From an uncultured Saprospiraceae bacterium (GTDB lineage Bacteria; Bacteroidota; Bacteroidia; Chitinophagales; Saprospiraceae): DNA of 64,000 nucleotides. Under the pieces are notes generated by a model. That model did no database searches, was not told where the DNA came from, and worked only from the letters and a program-made list of their open reading frames with translations. The position numbers and the translations under genes are program-made. Where the stretch lies: NCBI GenBank assembly GCA_943788055.1, contig CALSOU010000010.1:138491-202490 (forward strand). Direction: 5' to 3'. The number at the start of each line of letters is the position of its first letter. Position 1 is the stretch's first letter. Of this stretch, positions 56,338-64,000 are shown in pieces.

Positions 56338-58686
56338 CTAGCCTGAACACATGATACATCCCTCATCCATGTTGCAAACTTCTCCTTCGATTACTTCTTC
56401 TTCTTTTCTAGCAAACTTCGTTTGATGTTCTGCTTTCAATGTAAATTTGATTGGATCGACTGCTGCTTTTGACCTTAGATAGTACATACCAGTTTTAAGT
56501 CCTTTTGTCCATGCGTAAAAATGCATAGAAGATAACTTACTAAAATCTGGATTCTCAACGAACAAATTCAGCGACTGGGATTGACAAATAAAGGCTCCTC
56601 GATCAGCAGCCTGATCAATTATGGTTTTCATACTAAGTTCCCAAACTGTCTTATACAGATCCTTCAATTCCTGAGGTATAGGAAGTCCCTGTACACTACC
56701 ATTGGCAGCCATCAACGCCTGCCTCATATCGTCGTTCCACAATCCTAATTTGATTAAGTCCTTCAATAAGTGCTTGTTCACTACGATATACTCTCCGGAC
56801 AATGTTCTTCTTGAGTAGATATTGCTTGTGTACGGTTCAAAACACTCATTATTTCCAAGTATTTGGGAAGTAGAAGCTGTTGGCATCGGTGCGAGAAGTA
56901 GACTATTTCTAATCCCCGTTTTCATGATTTTCTTCTTCAAAGATTCCCAATCCCACTTATCTGACGGTGTCACGTTCCACATATCAAACTGAAGAATTCC
57001 TTCACTAGCTGGAGAACCTGGGAATGTTTTGTAATGCCCATCTCTTTCTGCAATCTTGGCTGAAGCTGTCAATGCTCCAAAGTAAATTGCTTCGAAGATA
57101 TCTTTGTTGAGCTGACGTGCTTCTTCTGAATCAAATGGCATTCCTAGCATTAAGAATGCATCCGCCAATCCTTGCACACCTATACCTATTGGCCTGTGAC
57201 GCATGTTACTGTTCTCAGCTTCAATGACAGGGTAATAATTGACATCAATGACTTTATTCAAGTTCTTAGTAACAATCTGAGTTACCTCAACTAGTTTGTC
57301 AAAATTAAATTCTCCGTCTATCACAAATTTTGGTAGAGACAGTGAAGCTAGATTACATACTGCAACTTCATCGGGCGATGTATATTCCAATATCTCTGTA
57401 CACAAGTTACTTGAACGAATTGTTCCTAAATTCTTTTGGTTTGATTTTTTGTTAGCAGCGTCTTTGTAAAGGATATATGGTGTACCCGTTTCAATTTGCG
57501 CATCAAGGATTGCAAACCAAAGATCTTGAGCCTTTACAACCTTTCTAGCTCTTCCTTCTTTTTCATATTGGTGATACCTCGCTTCGAATTCTCCTCCGTA
57601 CATATCACATAGTGATTCTGCCTCATTTGGATCAAAAAGAGACCAATCACCGTTTTCCTGAACTCTTTGCATGAATAAATCTGGAATCCACATAGCATAG
57701 AAAAGGTCCCTTGCTCGCATTTCCTCCTTACCGTGATTCTTTTTAAGATCTAGGAATTCAAAAACATCAGAATGCCATGGTTCTAGGTAGATCGCAAATG
57801 CGCCTTTACGCTTCCCTCCACCTTGATCAACATATCTAGCAGTGTCATTAAATACTTGAAGCATCGGAACAATTCCGTTAGATGTTCCACCCGTACCCTT
57901 AATGTAACTTCCAGTCGCTCTGATATTATGGATACTTAAACCAATTCCACCTGCTGATTGAGATATTTTAGCACATCTTGTGAGCGTTTCAAAAATTCCG
58001 CTGATGCTATCATCCGTCATCGTCAATAGGAAACAAGAACTTAATTGCGGTTTTGGTGTAGCAGCATTAAATAAGGTCGGTGTAGCGTGGATAAACCACT
58101 TTTCACTCATAAGATGATAAGTCTCAATGGCTGAGTCGATATCTTCACCATGTATACCAACTGCTGCGCGCATTAGCATATGCTGAGGACGTTCAACTAC
58201 CTTACCATCCATACGAAGCAAATATGATCTTTCAAGAGTCTTGAATCCGAAGAAATCAAAAGTTAAATCACGATCATAAATAATCGCTGAATCCAATTTA
58301 TCCTTATGAGCCATAATTACATCTAGTGCTTCCTTGCTAATCAGACCAGCTTTCTGAGAAGTTTTTGGATCTATATAATTATATAGAGCTTCCATAGTCG
58401 CAGAAAATGACTTATTAGTGCTTTTATGAAGATTAGATACGGCAATTCGGGCTGCAAGTAGTGCATAATCTGGATGATTTGTTGCCATTGTCGCCGCTGT
58501 TTCAGCAGCCAAGCTATCTAATTCAGATGTTGTCACACCATCGTAAAGCCCTTGGATCACCTTTTTTGCGATCTCGATAGGATCAACGTATTTCTGGTTT
58601 ATACCAAAACACATTTTCTTGACACGAGCTGTGATCTTATCGAATGAGACGTCTTCACGCTTGCCATTTCGTTTAATTACTTGCAT
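56338..58686 (-). CDS. nrdA: Class Ia ribonucleoside-diphosphate reductase, alpha subunit
   Basis: The catalytic subunit that makes deoxyribonucleotides (782 residues). An ATP-cone begins at residue 1 ([20 protein letters not shown]). The barrel contains PQLSSCFLL (active-site Cys), [25 protein letters not shown] (Asn-x-Cys-x-Glu catalytic triad), CNLASLSL and [13 protein letters not shown]. The C-terminal tail [14 protein letters not shown] supplies the thioredoxin-accepting Cys pair. The protein is of the eukaryote-like class Ia type. It follows nrdB by 83 bases, the reverse of the E. coli order. Confidence 0.97.
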   Translation of the reverse strand: MQVIKRNGKREDVSFDKITARVKKMCFGINQKYVDPIEIAKKVIQGLYDGVTTSELDSLAAETAATMATNHPDYALLAARIAVSNLHKSTNKSFSATMEALYNYIDPKTSQKAGLISKEALDVIMAHKDKLDSAIIYDRDLTFDFFGFKTLERSYLLRMDGKVVERPQHMLMRAAVGIHGEDIDSAIETYHLMSEKWFIHATPTLFNAATPKPQLSSCFLLTMTDDSISGIFETLTRCAKISQSAGGIGLSIHNIRATGSYIKGTGGTSNGIVPMLQVFNDTARYVDQGGGKRKGAFAIYLEPWHSDVFEFLDLKKNHGKEEMRARDLFYAMWIPDLFMQRVQENGDWSLFDPNEAESLCDMYGGEFEARYHQYEKEGRARKVVKAQDLWFAILDAQIETGTPYILYKDAANKKSNQKNLGTIRSSNLCTEILEYTSPDEVAVCNLASLSLPKFVIDGEFNFDKLVEVTQIVTKNLNKVIDVNYYPVIEAENSNMRHRPIGIGVQGLADAFLMLGMPFDSEEARQLNKDIFEAIYFGALTASAKIAERDGHYKTFPGSPASEGILQFDMWNVTPSDKWDWESLKKKIMKTGIRNSLLLAPMPTASTSQILGNNECFEPYTSNIYSRRTLSGEYIVVNKHLLKDLIKLGLWNDDMRQALMAANGSVQGLPIPQELKDLYKTVWELSMKTIIDQAADRGAFICQSQSLNLFVENPDFSKLSSMHFYAWTKGLKTGMYYLRSKAAVDPIKFTLKAEHQTKFARKEEEVIEGEVCNMDEGCIMCSG

Positions 58687-58769
58687 AGGATTAAATTAAC
58701 GTAGATGATAGAATTTTGTGTAGTTGCTTATTGTATTTAGTCGTTGACTTACTTACTGCTTCGGACAAT

Positions 58770-59747
58770 CTAGAAGTCTGCATCAATTGTAAAAACTTGC
58801 TTATCTTTTTCAATTCCCACTCCCGATTTACGGTAGTCCCCTACTCGTTTCTCGAAAAAGTTTGTTTTACCTTGAATCGAAATCAAGTCCATCCAATCGA
58901 ATGGGTTCTCTGCATTGTAAATGCGTTCTTCACCAAGCTGTACTAATAGTCTGTCGGCGACAAACTCTATGTATTGACACATAAGGTCGGCATTCATTCC
59001 GATAAGACTTACGGGAAGAGAATCAGATACAAACTCCTTCTCGATTTCGACGGCGTCTGCGATGATTTTTGTAATTACGCCATCTGGCAGCTTATTCTCG
59101 ATATGATTGTTGTACAACAAACATGCAAAATCACAGTGCATTCCTTCATCACGTGAAATTAGTTCATTACTAAAAGTTAAGCCAGGCATTAACCCACGCT
59201 TCTTCAACCAAAAGATTGAACAAAATGAACCAGAGAAGAATATACCTTCAACTGCAGCAAATGCGATAAGTCTTTCTGTGAAAGATCCATTGTCAATCCA
59301 ACGAAGAGCCCAATCAGCTTTTCTTTTCACACTATCCATATGCTCAATCGCATTGAAAAGATAATCTTTCTCTTCATTATCTTTTATATATGTGTCAATT
59401 AACAATGAGTAGGTCTCAGAGTGGATGTTCTCCATCATAATCTGGAAGCCGTAAAAGAACTTTGCCTCTGTATACTGAACCTCGTTAACCATATTCTCAG
59501 CAAGATTTTCATTGACGATACCATCACTTGCTGCGAAGAAAGCTAATACATTTTTTATGAAGTGTTTTTCGTTATCGTTAAGCTTGTTTTCCCAATCACT
59601 TAGATCTTGATGTAAATCTATCTCTTCAGCTGTCCAAAAACTAGCTTCTGTTTTCTTGTAAAAACTCCAAATATCGTCGTGCTGTATCGGGAAAATTACA
59701 AAACGGTTCGGGTTGTCTGTTAAAAGTGGTTCGTTCTTATTGCTCAT
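58770..59747 (-). CDS. nrdB: Class Ia ribonucleoside-diphosphate reductase, beta subunit
   Basis: The 325-residue radical-generating subunit. The di-iron ligands lie in [12 protein letters not shown] (Asp), NLAENM and [20 protein letters not shown] (Glu, His; FYGFQ holds the radical Tyr in the eukaryote-like group), [12 protein letters not shown] and [13 protein letters not shown]. The C-terminus [12 protein letters not shown] should dock on the alpha subunit. Only 325 residues, slightly short but complete. First gene of the operon, downstream of a long regulatory region with DnaA-box repeats. Confidence 0.96.
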   Translation of the reverse strand: MSNKNEPLLTDNPNRFVIFPIQHDDIWSFYKKTEASFWTAEEIDLHQDLSDWENKLNDNEKHFIKNVLAFFAASDGIVNENLAENMVNEVQYTEAKFFYGFQIMMENIHSETYSLLIDTYIKDNEEKDYLFNAIEHMDSVKRKADWALRWIDNGSFTERLIAFAAVEGIFFSGSFCSIFWLKKRGLMPGLTFSNELISRDEGMHCDFACLLYNNHIENKLPDGVITKIIADAVEIEKEFVSDSLPVSLIGMNADLMCQYIEFVADRLLVQLGEERIYNAENPFDWMDLISIQGKTNFFEKRVGDYRKSGVGIEKDKQVFTIDADF

Positions 59748-60298
59748 ACCTGGGTTAAGTTAAATAATTGTTATCGTTTAATTTGCTCGTTAGGTCTAAT
59801 AACACATTATAAAAACGAATATATCAAAATTTTTATAATTTGTTATTTTTGCGATAAAATAACCGAAAAAAAACGCATAATTCTTTTTCGGTATACTTAA
59901 AATAGTCGGTTTCTGCTGATTGTATATGGAAGATATTTTTATTCCAATTTCTCGTGTTGGTTCTTCCTCAAATCGTGAGTACAAATTAAGGACTTTTTTT
60001 CCTTTATATCACATTATAGTTATCCACAATATGTGGATAAAATACATAACTTGCTAATAGCCATGTAAATACAAAATAAAGAAAATATGAAATATGTGTA
60101 AAACTTTTAATATGAGAATATTTTCGGGTGTTTCAAGGACAGATAAAGTCACGAAAATTACGATAATATACAGAAAATTTGATACGTGGTTTTTAATTAA
60201 CAACACAAGGATTGCAGCAGCGCAAAATATATGAATTGAGCTAATGATTAGAGCAGTACGTAGCTACTACCAAAGCGACCTATATACAGAAAAATGTC
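59748..60298. other. Long AT-rich regulatory region upstream of nrdB
   Basis: 551 bases between the nrdB start and the CorA stop, with no supported gene. It contains the DnaA-box palindrome, an inverted repeat ACCGAAAAA/TTTTTCGGT at 59862-59892, and a plus-strand -7-like box TATTTTTG followed by CG at 59844-59851 with no plus-strand gene after it. The latter could start a small RNA, but this is speculative. Confidence 0.5.
60020..60040. promoter_or_regulatory. Inverted pair of DnaA-box sequences
   Basis: TTATCCACA (60020-60028), three bases, then TGTGGATAA (60032-60040): two perfect matches to the DnaA box in opposite orientation, 280 bases upstream of the nrdB start. In E. coli DnaA regulates nrdAB, so a similar control is plausible. 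An alternative reading is an NrdR-type palindrome, to which the core CCACAATATGTGG fits less well. Confidence 0.6.
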
Positions 60299-61246
60299 CT
60301 AGATTAATTTCTTCCTTCTAAAGAACCAAACAAGAAAAACAATCAGAATGACGGAAAAGAAAATGATAAAATAAAAAGCATATTCGCTTTCCATGAACGG
60401 TAAGTTGACATTCATGCCGTAGAAAGAAGCTACCAAAGTGGGCACCATGAGTATTATCGTAATAAGCGTCAACCTCTGTATAAACTCGTTCAGATTATTG
60501 GAAACTACAGAAGCGAAAACCTCTGTAGTACTGCTAAGTATATTAGTATGAACATTCGCCATTTCTAAAGCTTGGGAGTTATCAACTATAACGTCTTCAA
60601 ATAGATCAGTATGTGCCTCAAACTCTTTAATCCTTAAAAAGTCAGATCTTTTAATTTTCAACTTGAGCAATTCATTACTGCTCAATGAGGTTACGAAATA
60701 TACTAAGCTTTTTTCAATACGATGTAATTGTCGTAGTTCGGAATTACGTGAACTATTGTATAACTCTTGTTCGATCAGATCCCTGCGAAGATTCAATTTC
60801 TTCAGACAATCGAGAAACGCATATACATTCTGCTCGAAAATCTGGAGCACAAACATTTTCTCGTCGCTTGGTTTGAAGTTTTTGATTCGATTTTCAATGA
60901 AACTACTTAGGATTGGATTATCTAACAAACTAATCGTCACAATATGATCTGGTGTTAAAATTATACCAATAGGGGCCGTTATATAGATCGGTTTTGTACT
61001 GTCTTCGTCTTGATTCAATAAGGGAGTATTCAACACAATTAGTTTTACATCATCTTCAACTTCGTAACGGGAACGTTCATCGATATCCAAAGAAGCTGTC
61101 AGGTAATCGAGTGGAATAGATCTTGACTCGCTTAGCTTTGTGAGTTCTTCCGTCACAAACGGCGCAGAAATGTTGATCCAGCTAGCCTCCTCAGCATCCA
61201 GAACCTCTGTCACAAGCTTACCTTCTCTCTTGTAGTACCGAATCAT
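60299..61246 (-). CDS. corA: CorA-family magnesium transporter
   Basis: A 315-residue divalent-cation channel. The cytosolic alpha-beta domain is followed by a long helix and two C-terminal membrane helices. The GMN selectivity motif is present as FYGMNVNLP (about 272-280) between LTLITIILMVPTLVAS and FYFIIFFSVILIVFLVWFF, with the basic tail FRRKKLI. The N-terminus MIRYYKREGKLV is short, as in many Bacteroidota CorA. Monocistronic. Confidence 0.94.
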   Translation of the reverse strand: MIRYYKREGKLVTEVLDAEEASWINISAPFVTEELTKLSESRSIPLDYLTASLDIDERSRYEVEDDVKLIVLNTPLLNQDEDSTKPIYITAPIGIILTPDHIVTISLLDNPILSSFIENRIKNFKPSDEKMFVLQIFEQNVYAFLDCLKKLNLRRDLIEQELYNSSRNSELRQLHRIEKSLVYFVTSLSSNELLKLKIKRSDFLRIKEFEAHTDLFEDVIVDNSQALEMANVHTNILSSTTEVFASVVSNNLNEFIQRLTLITIILMVPTLVASFYGMNVNLPFMESEYAFYFIIFFSVILIVFLVWFFRRKKLI

Positions 61247-61563
61247 ACACTATCTAATTTTGCCTCACAAATACTTAGTATCTTGATTGGCCTTTTACAC
61301 GTAAAATATTGAACTCAACTAAAGTTTGAATTCTTCTGTATTCATTACAGCAAAAACTGTTCCGTAACGGACACTCAACAAGTTTGCAAAATAGTGCATT
61401 TCAGTGGAATTAGTCTAAAAATATTTGGAATATGGACCCTTAGCGGAGAAACTTAACTTTTCTCATTTAAATTTAACATCAGATTTAGAGTCTTTTTCTT
61501 GGAGTCTCCTAGCAATGAACTATTCGAAACCATTGTGTGCTCATTTCCACAATGATTCATCGC
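61247..61563. other. Intergenic upstream of corA
   Basis: 317 bases with no supported gene. A short palindrome TCCGTAACGGA (61361-61371) could be an operator for corA; otherwise nothing stands out. Confidence 0.4.
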
Positions 61564-61878
61564 CTAGTATTCAGCGGATAACTGAAACAGTTCATCAAAA
61601 TAAATAGGAGGTTCGTCAGATTCTGTATTGCTGGGAACAGCCATCGAGACTCCTCCATGTAGTCTTCTGAGCTCTTTTTCAATTAAGAGCAAATCGGAGA
61701 AACAGTCTAAAAACGTTTTCATCACTGCACTCATTACATACCAATAGATCGGCATCAAAAAAACAATGGCTGAAGCATCGCTTAACATTCGCTTCGTAAG
61801 TGATAAGCGGATTAGATAACTCCATAAAAAGTAGCGAAGAAACTTAAAAAGATGTCTTCCAGATTCAACAACGGTCAT
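61564..61878 (-). CDS. Small hypothetical membrane-associated protein
   Basis: 104 residues, not recognised. It starts five bases after the permease stop, which suggests a real co-transcribed gene. A basic, hydrophobic N-terminal half (FKFLRYFLWSYLIRLSLTKR, then a helix at about 35-58) is followed by an acidic tail (TESDEPPIYFDELFQ). It might be an accessory of the permease. The alternative is a fortuitous frame, so confidence is moderate. Confidence 0.5.
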   Translation of the reverse strand: MTVVESGRHLFKFLRYFLWSYLIRLSLTKRMLSDASAIVFLMPIYWYVMSAVMKTFLDCFSDLLLIEKELRRLHGGVSMAVPSNTESDEPPIYFDELFQLSAEY

Positions 61879-61883
61879 ATCGT

Positions 61884-63187
61884 TTAGTTAAACCTAAAAA
61901 TTCGAACTGGCTTTATACTAGCAATAAGTAAAGACGGAATAAGTAGGAACAACAGTGTTATGCTAAGAACTCCAAGATTAATTAATACAATCGTCCATAC
62001 ATCAAAGAGTACCGGTGCACGGTCAACTAAATAATTTACCTCATCAAGTTTAATCAAATGAAACTGCTGTTGAATCCAACAAAGTCCTAGACCGAGTAAA
62101 TTCCCTAAAAGCATGCCTCTAGTGATAATATAAAAAGCACAATAAAGGAATATCTTAACGACGTCCCTACTGGTAGCCCCTAGACTTTTTAAAACTCCAA
62201 TAGTATGAGTTCTCTCTAGAATCAGAATAAGATAGGTTGTAATCATTGTAATAACAGCAACAATAATCATCAACAAGAAAATAACTCGCTCATTGATATC
62301 CTGAAGATTGAGCCATCCAAAAATATTGTCAAATTTCTCTCTGATGGTTTCGCAATATAGACTAGCAGGTAATTCTTCTATGTAGATATATTCATTCCAG
62401 ACGGCCATATCCTCTGGATAGTCCAGAATCACCTCATAACCAGCCACCAGAGTCGAATCCCAGCCCATTGCAGTTTGCAGCAATTTCATGTCGACGATGG
62501 CAAACTGCTTATCATACTCTTCGATGCCCGTGTTATAAATACCGACGATCTCCATTCGCTTCCGTATTTGCTGACCTTCCAGAACTAAGTTCACAATAAT
62601 CATATCTCCCAAGTCCTTTCCGAGCCTATTTGCAGTATTCAAGGATATGACAAGTTCCTTCTGACTTGTGGAATCAGCAAAATCAATCCATCTACCCTCT
62701 TTCAAGAAGCCGTCTAAGCGGGCCCATTCGTAATCTGCCGTCAATCCCCTCAGATAAATTCCTTCAAACTCTTTATTGGTGTCGAGTATCGCTGGTGCGA
62801 TAATAAATGGTGAAACGTTCTTAATACTTCCTTTGGTTTCCTTCTCCGTAAAACCACTTGTTTCCTCTACCAAAAATATTACTCTTGACCGCCTGATATG
62901 TTTGCGGTTCCATAGACTCTAGTCGATCAACCATCTCTTGGTCGAAGTCTATTGGTATCGCTTCGAAGGTCCTCTTTGTGTTACTATCAGAAATGTGAAT
63001 ATGTCCCCAAAAGTCAAAAACCTTATTACTGATTTCAGTTTTGAACCCCTTAAATAAACTCGTAGATATAATCATGACGCTGACAGACAGATGCGACGGC
63101 TACTATACCAATTTTGATAATCAACTTAGTAAAGCCTTGGCTTTGTTGAAAAGTGATACGACGAGCAATAAAACGACTTATATTCAT
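61884..63187 (-). pseudogene. LolC/LolE-type ABC permease, two frameshifts
   Basis: ATG 63187 opens MNISRFIARRITFQQSQGF and a first membrane helix. The frame is lost near 63080-63090, where TGTC is doubled; removing one copy restores MIISTSLFKGFKTEISN. A second shift near 62865-62875 moves to LVEETSGFTEKETKGSI, after which the frame stays open to the end. The protein would be about 430 residues: one N-terminal helix, a large periplasmic MacB-like domain and three C-terminal helices with RTHTIGVLKSLGATSRDV, a hallmark of FtsX/LolE permeases. It should take part in lipoprotein release. A homologue is essential in many bacteria, so error is a fair alternative. Confidence 0.82.
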
Positions 63188-63206
63188 GAGGTTTAGCCTA
63201 AGCGCT

Positions 63207-63265
63207 CAAATGTATAGAAGAATTCATAAACCTTAGGTGAAGTCAGTCTAAAAATAATACTTTTG
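63207..63265. promoter_or_regulatory. Divergent -7 boxes between LolE-like gene and tyrS
   Basis: Plus-strand TACTTTTG followed by CG (63258-63265) lies 28 bases before the tyrS ATG. Minus-strand TACATTTG (63214-63207) lies 20 bases before the permease ATG. Both fit TAnnTTTG. Confidence 0.55.
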
Positions 63266-63292
63266 CGTCTTGAATTTAAGAATCTAGTTATC

Positions 63293-64000
63293 ATGAATTT
63301 TATAGAAGAGTTACGTTGGCGAGGCATGTTGCACGATATGACCCCAGGAATTGAAGAAAGAATTGAAGAAGGTTCTGTCGTTGGCTATATCGGATTCGAT
63401 CCGACCGCGCCGTCAATGACTATCGGGAATTATGTTCAGATTATGCTATTACACCTGTTTCAAAAAACAGGTAACAAACCTATCGTTCTGATGGGTGGAG
63501 CAACAGGGCGTGTAGGTGATCCAAGTGGAAAGGACAAGGAAAGACAACTGAAAAGTGCAGAAGAGTTAGATAGCAATCTGAATTTTCAAATGGAGCAGGT
63601 CAAGAAATTATTGGATTTCGAGGGTAAAAATGCTGCAATGATCCGCAATAACTACGAATTCTACAAGGAAATGAATGTTCTTGACTTTCTGAGGGATGTG
63701 GGAAAAAACCTCACAGTTAATTACATGATGAGCAAGGATAGTGTGAAGAATCGGCTGGAATCTGGTTTGTCTTACACGGAGTTTAGCTACCAACTACTGC
63801 AAGCTTATGATTACTTGTGTTTGCTGCGACAAGACGATTGTGTCGTCCAGATGGGTGGTAGTGACCAATGGGGAAATATTACCAGCGGAACCGAGTTTAT
63901 CCGAAGAAATACCGATCAGAAAGCCTATGCTGTAACTACCCCACTCTTGACAAAAGCGGATGGGTCCAAATTTGGTAAGTCGGAAGCGGGAAATATCTGG
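63293..64000 (+). CDS. tyrS: Tyrosyl-tRNA synthetase, C-terminus beyond window
   Basis: Charges tRNA-Tyr with tyrosine; 236 codons are visible. The opening MNFIEELRWRGMLHDM and GFDPTAPSMTIGN, GGATGRVGDPSGKDKER, YTEFSYQLLQAYDYL, QMGGSDQWGNITSGTEFI and the KMSKS-equivalent KFGKS are all seen. The HIGH-like motif reads TIGN (43-46): Thr replaces the first His, and Asn the second. The first change is less common and would affect ATP binding. ATG 63293 is preceded by a -7 box and fits the family N-terminus. Confidence 0.95.
   Translation, partial: MNFIEELRWRGMLHDMTPGIEERIEEGSVVGYIGFDPTAPSMTIGNYVQIMLLHLFQKTGNKPIVLMGGATGRVGDPSGKDKERQLKSAEELDSNLNFQMEQVKKLLDFEGKNAAMIRNNYEFYKEMNVLDFLRDVGKNLTVNYMMSKDSVKNRLESGLSYTEFSYQLLQAYDYLCLLRQDDCVVQMGGSDQWGNITSGTEFIRRNTDQKAYAVTTPLLTKADGSKFGKSEAGNIW

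Noticed and set aside
59796..59984. A 62-codon minus-strand frame upstream of nrdB
   Set aside because: Rich in Ile/Phe/Lys as expected from AT-rich spacer; contains an inverted repeat and no plausible domain.
59748..60298. Chromosome origin
   Set aside because: Only two DnaA boxes and no dnaA, dnaN or gidA neighbour; regulation of nrdBA is the simpler reading.

Overview
The window looks like a chromosomal segment of a low-GC member of the Bacteroidota, probably a gliding, Saprospiria-like marine or environmental lineage. The evidence is a SusC/SusD pair, several secreted proteins with type IX secretion system (T9SS) sorting tails, a PorP/SprF-like gene, DUF4369/TlpA and GWxTD proteins, a long acidic-tailed ribosomal protein S16, and repeated -7 boxes of the form TAnnTTTG(C). 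The class assignment is inferred from protein style only; no marker tree was possible.

Layout. 1-2.2 kb: secreted thermolysin-like (M4) protease, cut by the window edge. 2.3-3.6 kb: isochorismatase-type hydrolase gene broken by one in-frame stop, then a YdeI-like protein with a CDGSH iron-sulfur tail. 3.7-14.0 kb: the most coherent accessory locus, a minus-strand run of a YnjBCD-like ABC importer (lipoprotein, two permeases, ATPase), a nucleoside hydrolase, an APH/methylthioribose-kinase-fold kinase, SusC and SusD. I read it as an outer-to-inner-membrane nucleoside or ribosyl-compound scavenging system, analogous to the Bacteroides ribose (rus) locus but with a different importer and kinase. 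14.1-16.6 kb: DUF2064 protein, DoxX-like protein, MFS carrier. 16.7-23.2 kb: TlpA-like thioredoxin, fused dipeptide-type ABC ATPase, an ABC-2 exporter pair, a TPR membrane protein and ribH. 23.2-25.4 kb: hypothetical protein and rpsP.

25.4-37.6 kb is dominated by broken genes: a T9SS-secreted deiminase, a TonB-dependent receptor, a GWxTD protein, two paralogous T9SS-B (CHU-type) adhesin-like proteins and a decayed Sua5/YrdC gene between them. Intact rplS and a small lipoprotein lie in the same stretch. Some lesions are homopolymer indels, which can be sequencing error; others are substitutions at invariant residues, which look like real decay.

37.8-46.5 kb: S41 protease, START-like protein, an outer-membrane barrel remnant, DUF547/barrel protein, squalene synthase, tRNA-Leu and tRNA-Gly, galactokinase and aldose epimerase. 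46.6-53.5 kb: a three-gene T9SS cassette (PorP/SprF-like, PorE-like, 1142-residue CHU protein). 53.8-56.0 kb: NAD(P)HX repair enzyme overlapping a sirtuin. 56.3-59.7 kb: class Ia ribonucleotide reductase (nrdB-nrdA), with an inverted pair of perfect DnaA-box sequences upstream. 60.3-64 kb: CorA, a small membrane protein, a frameshifted LolC/E-type permease and the start of tyrS. No CRISPR array, insertion sequence, prophage or rRNA was seen.
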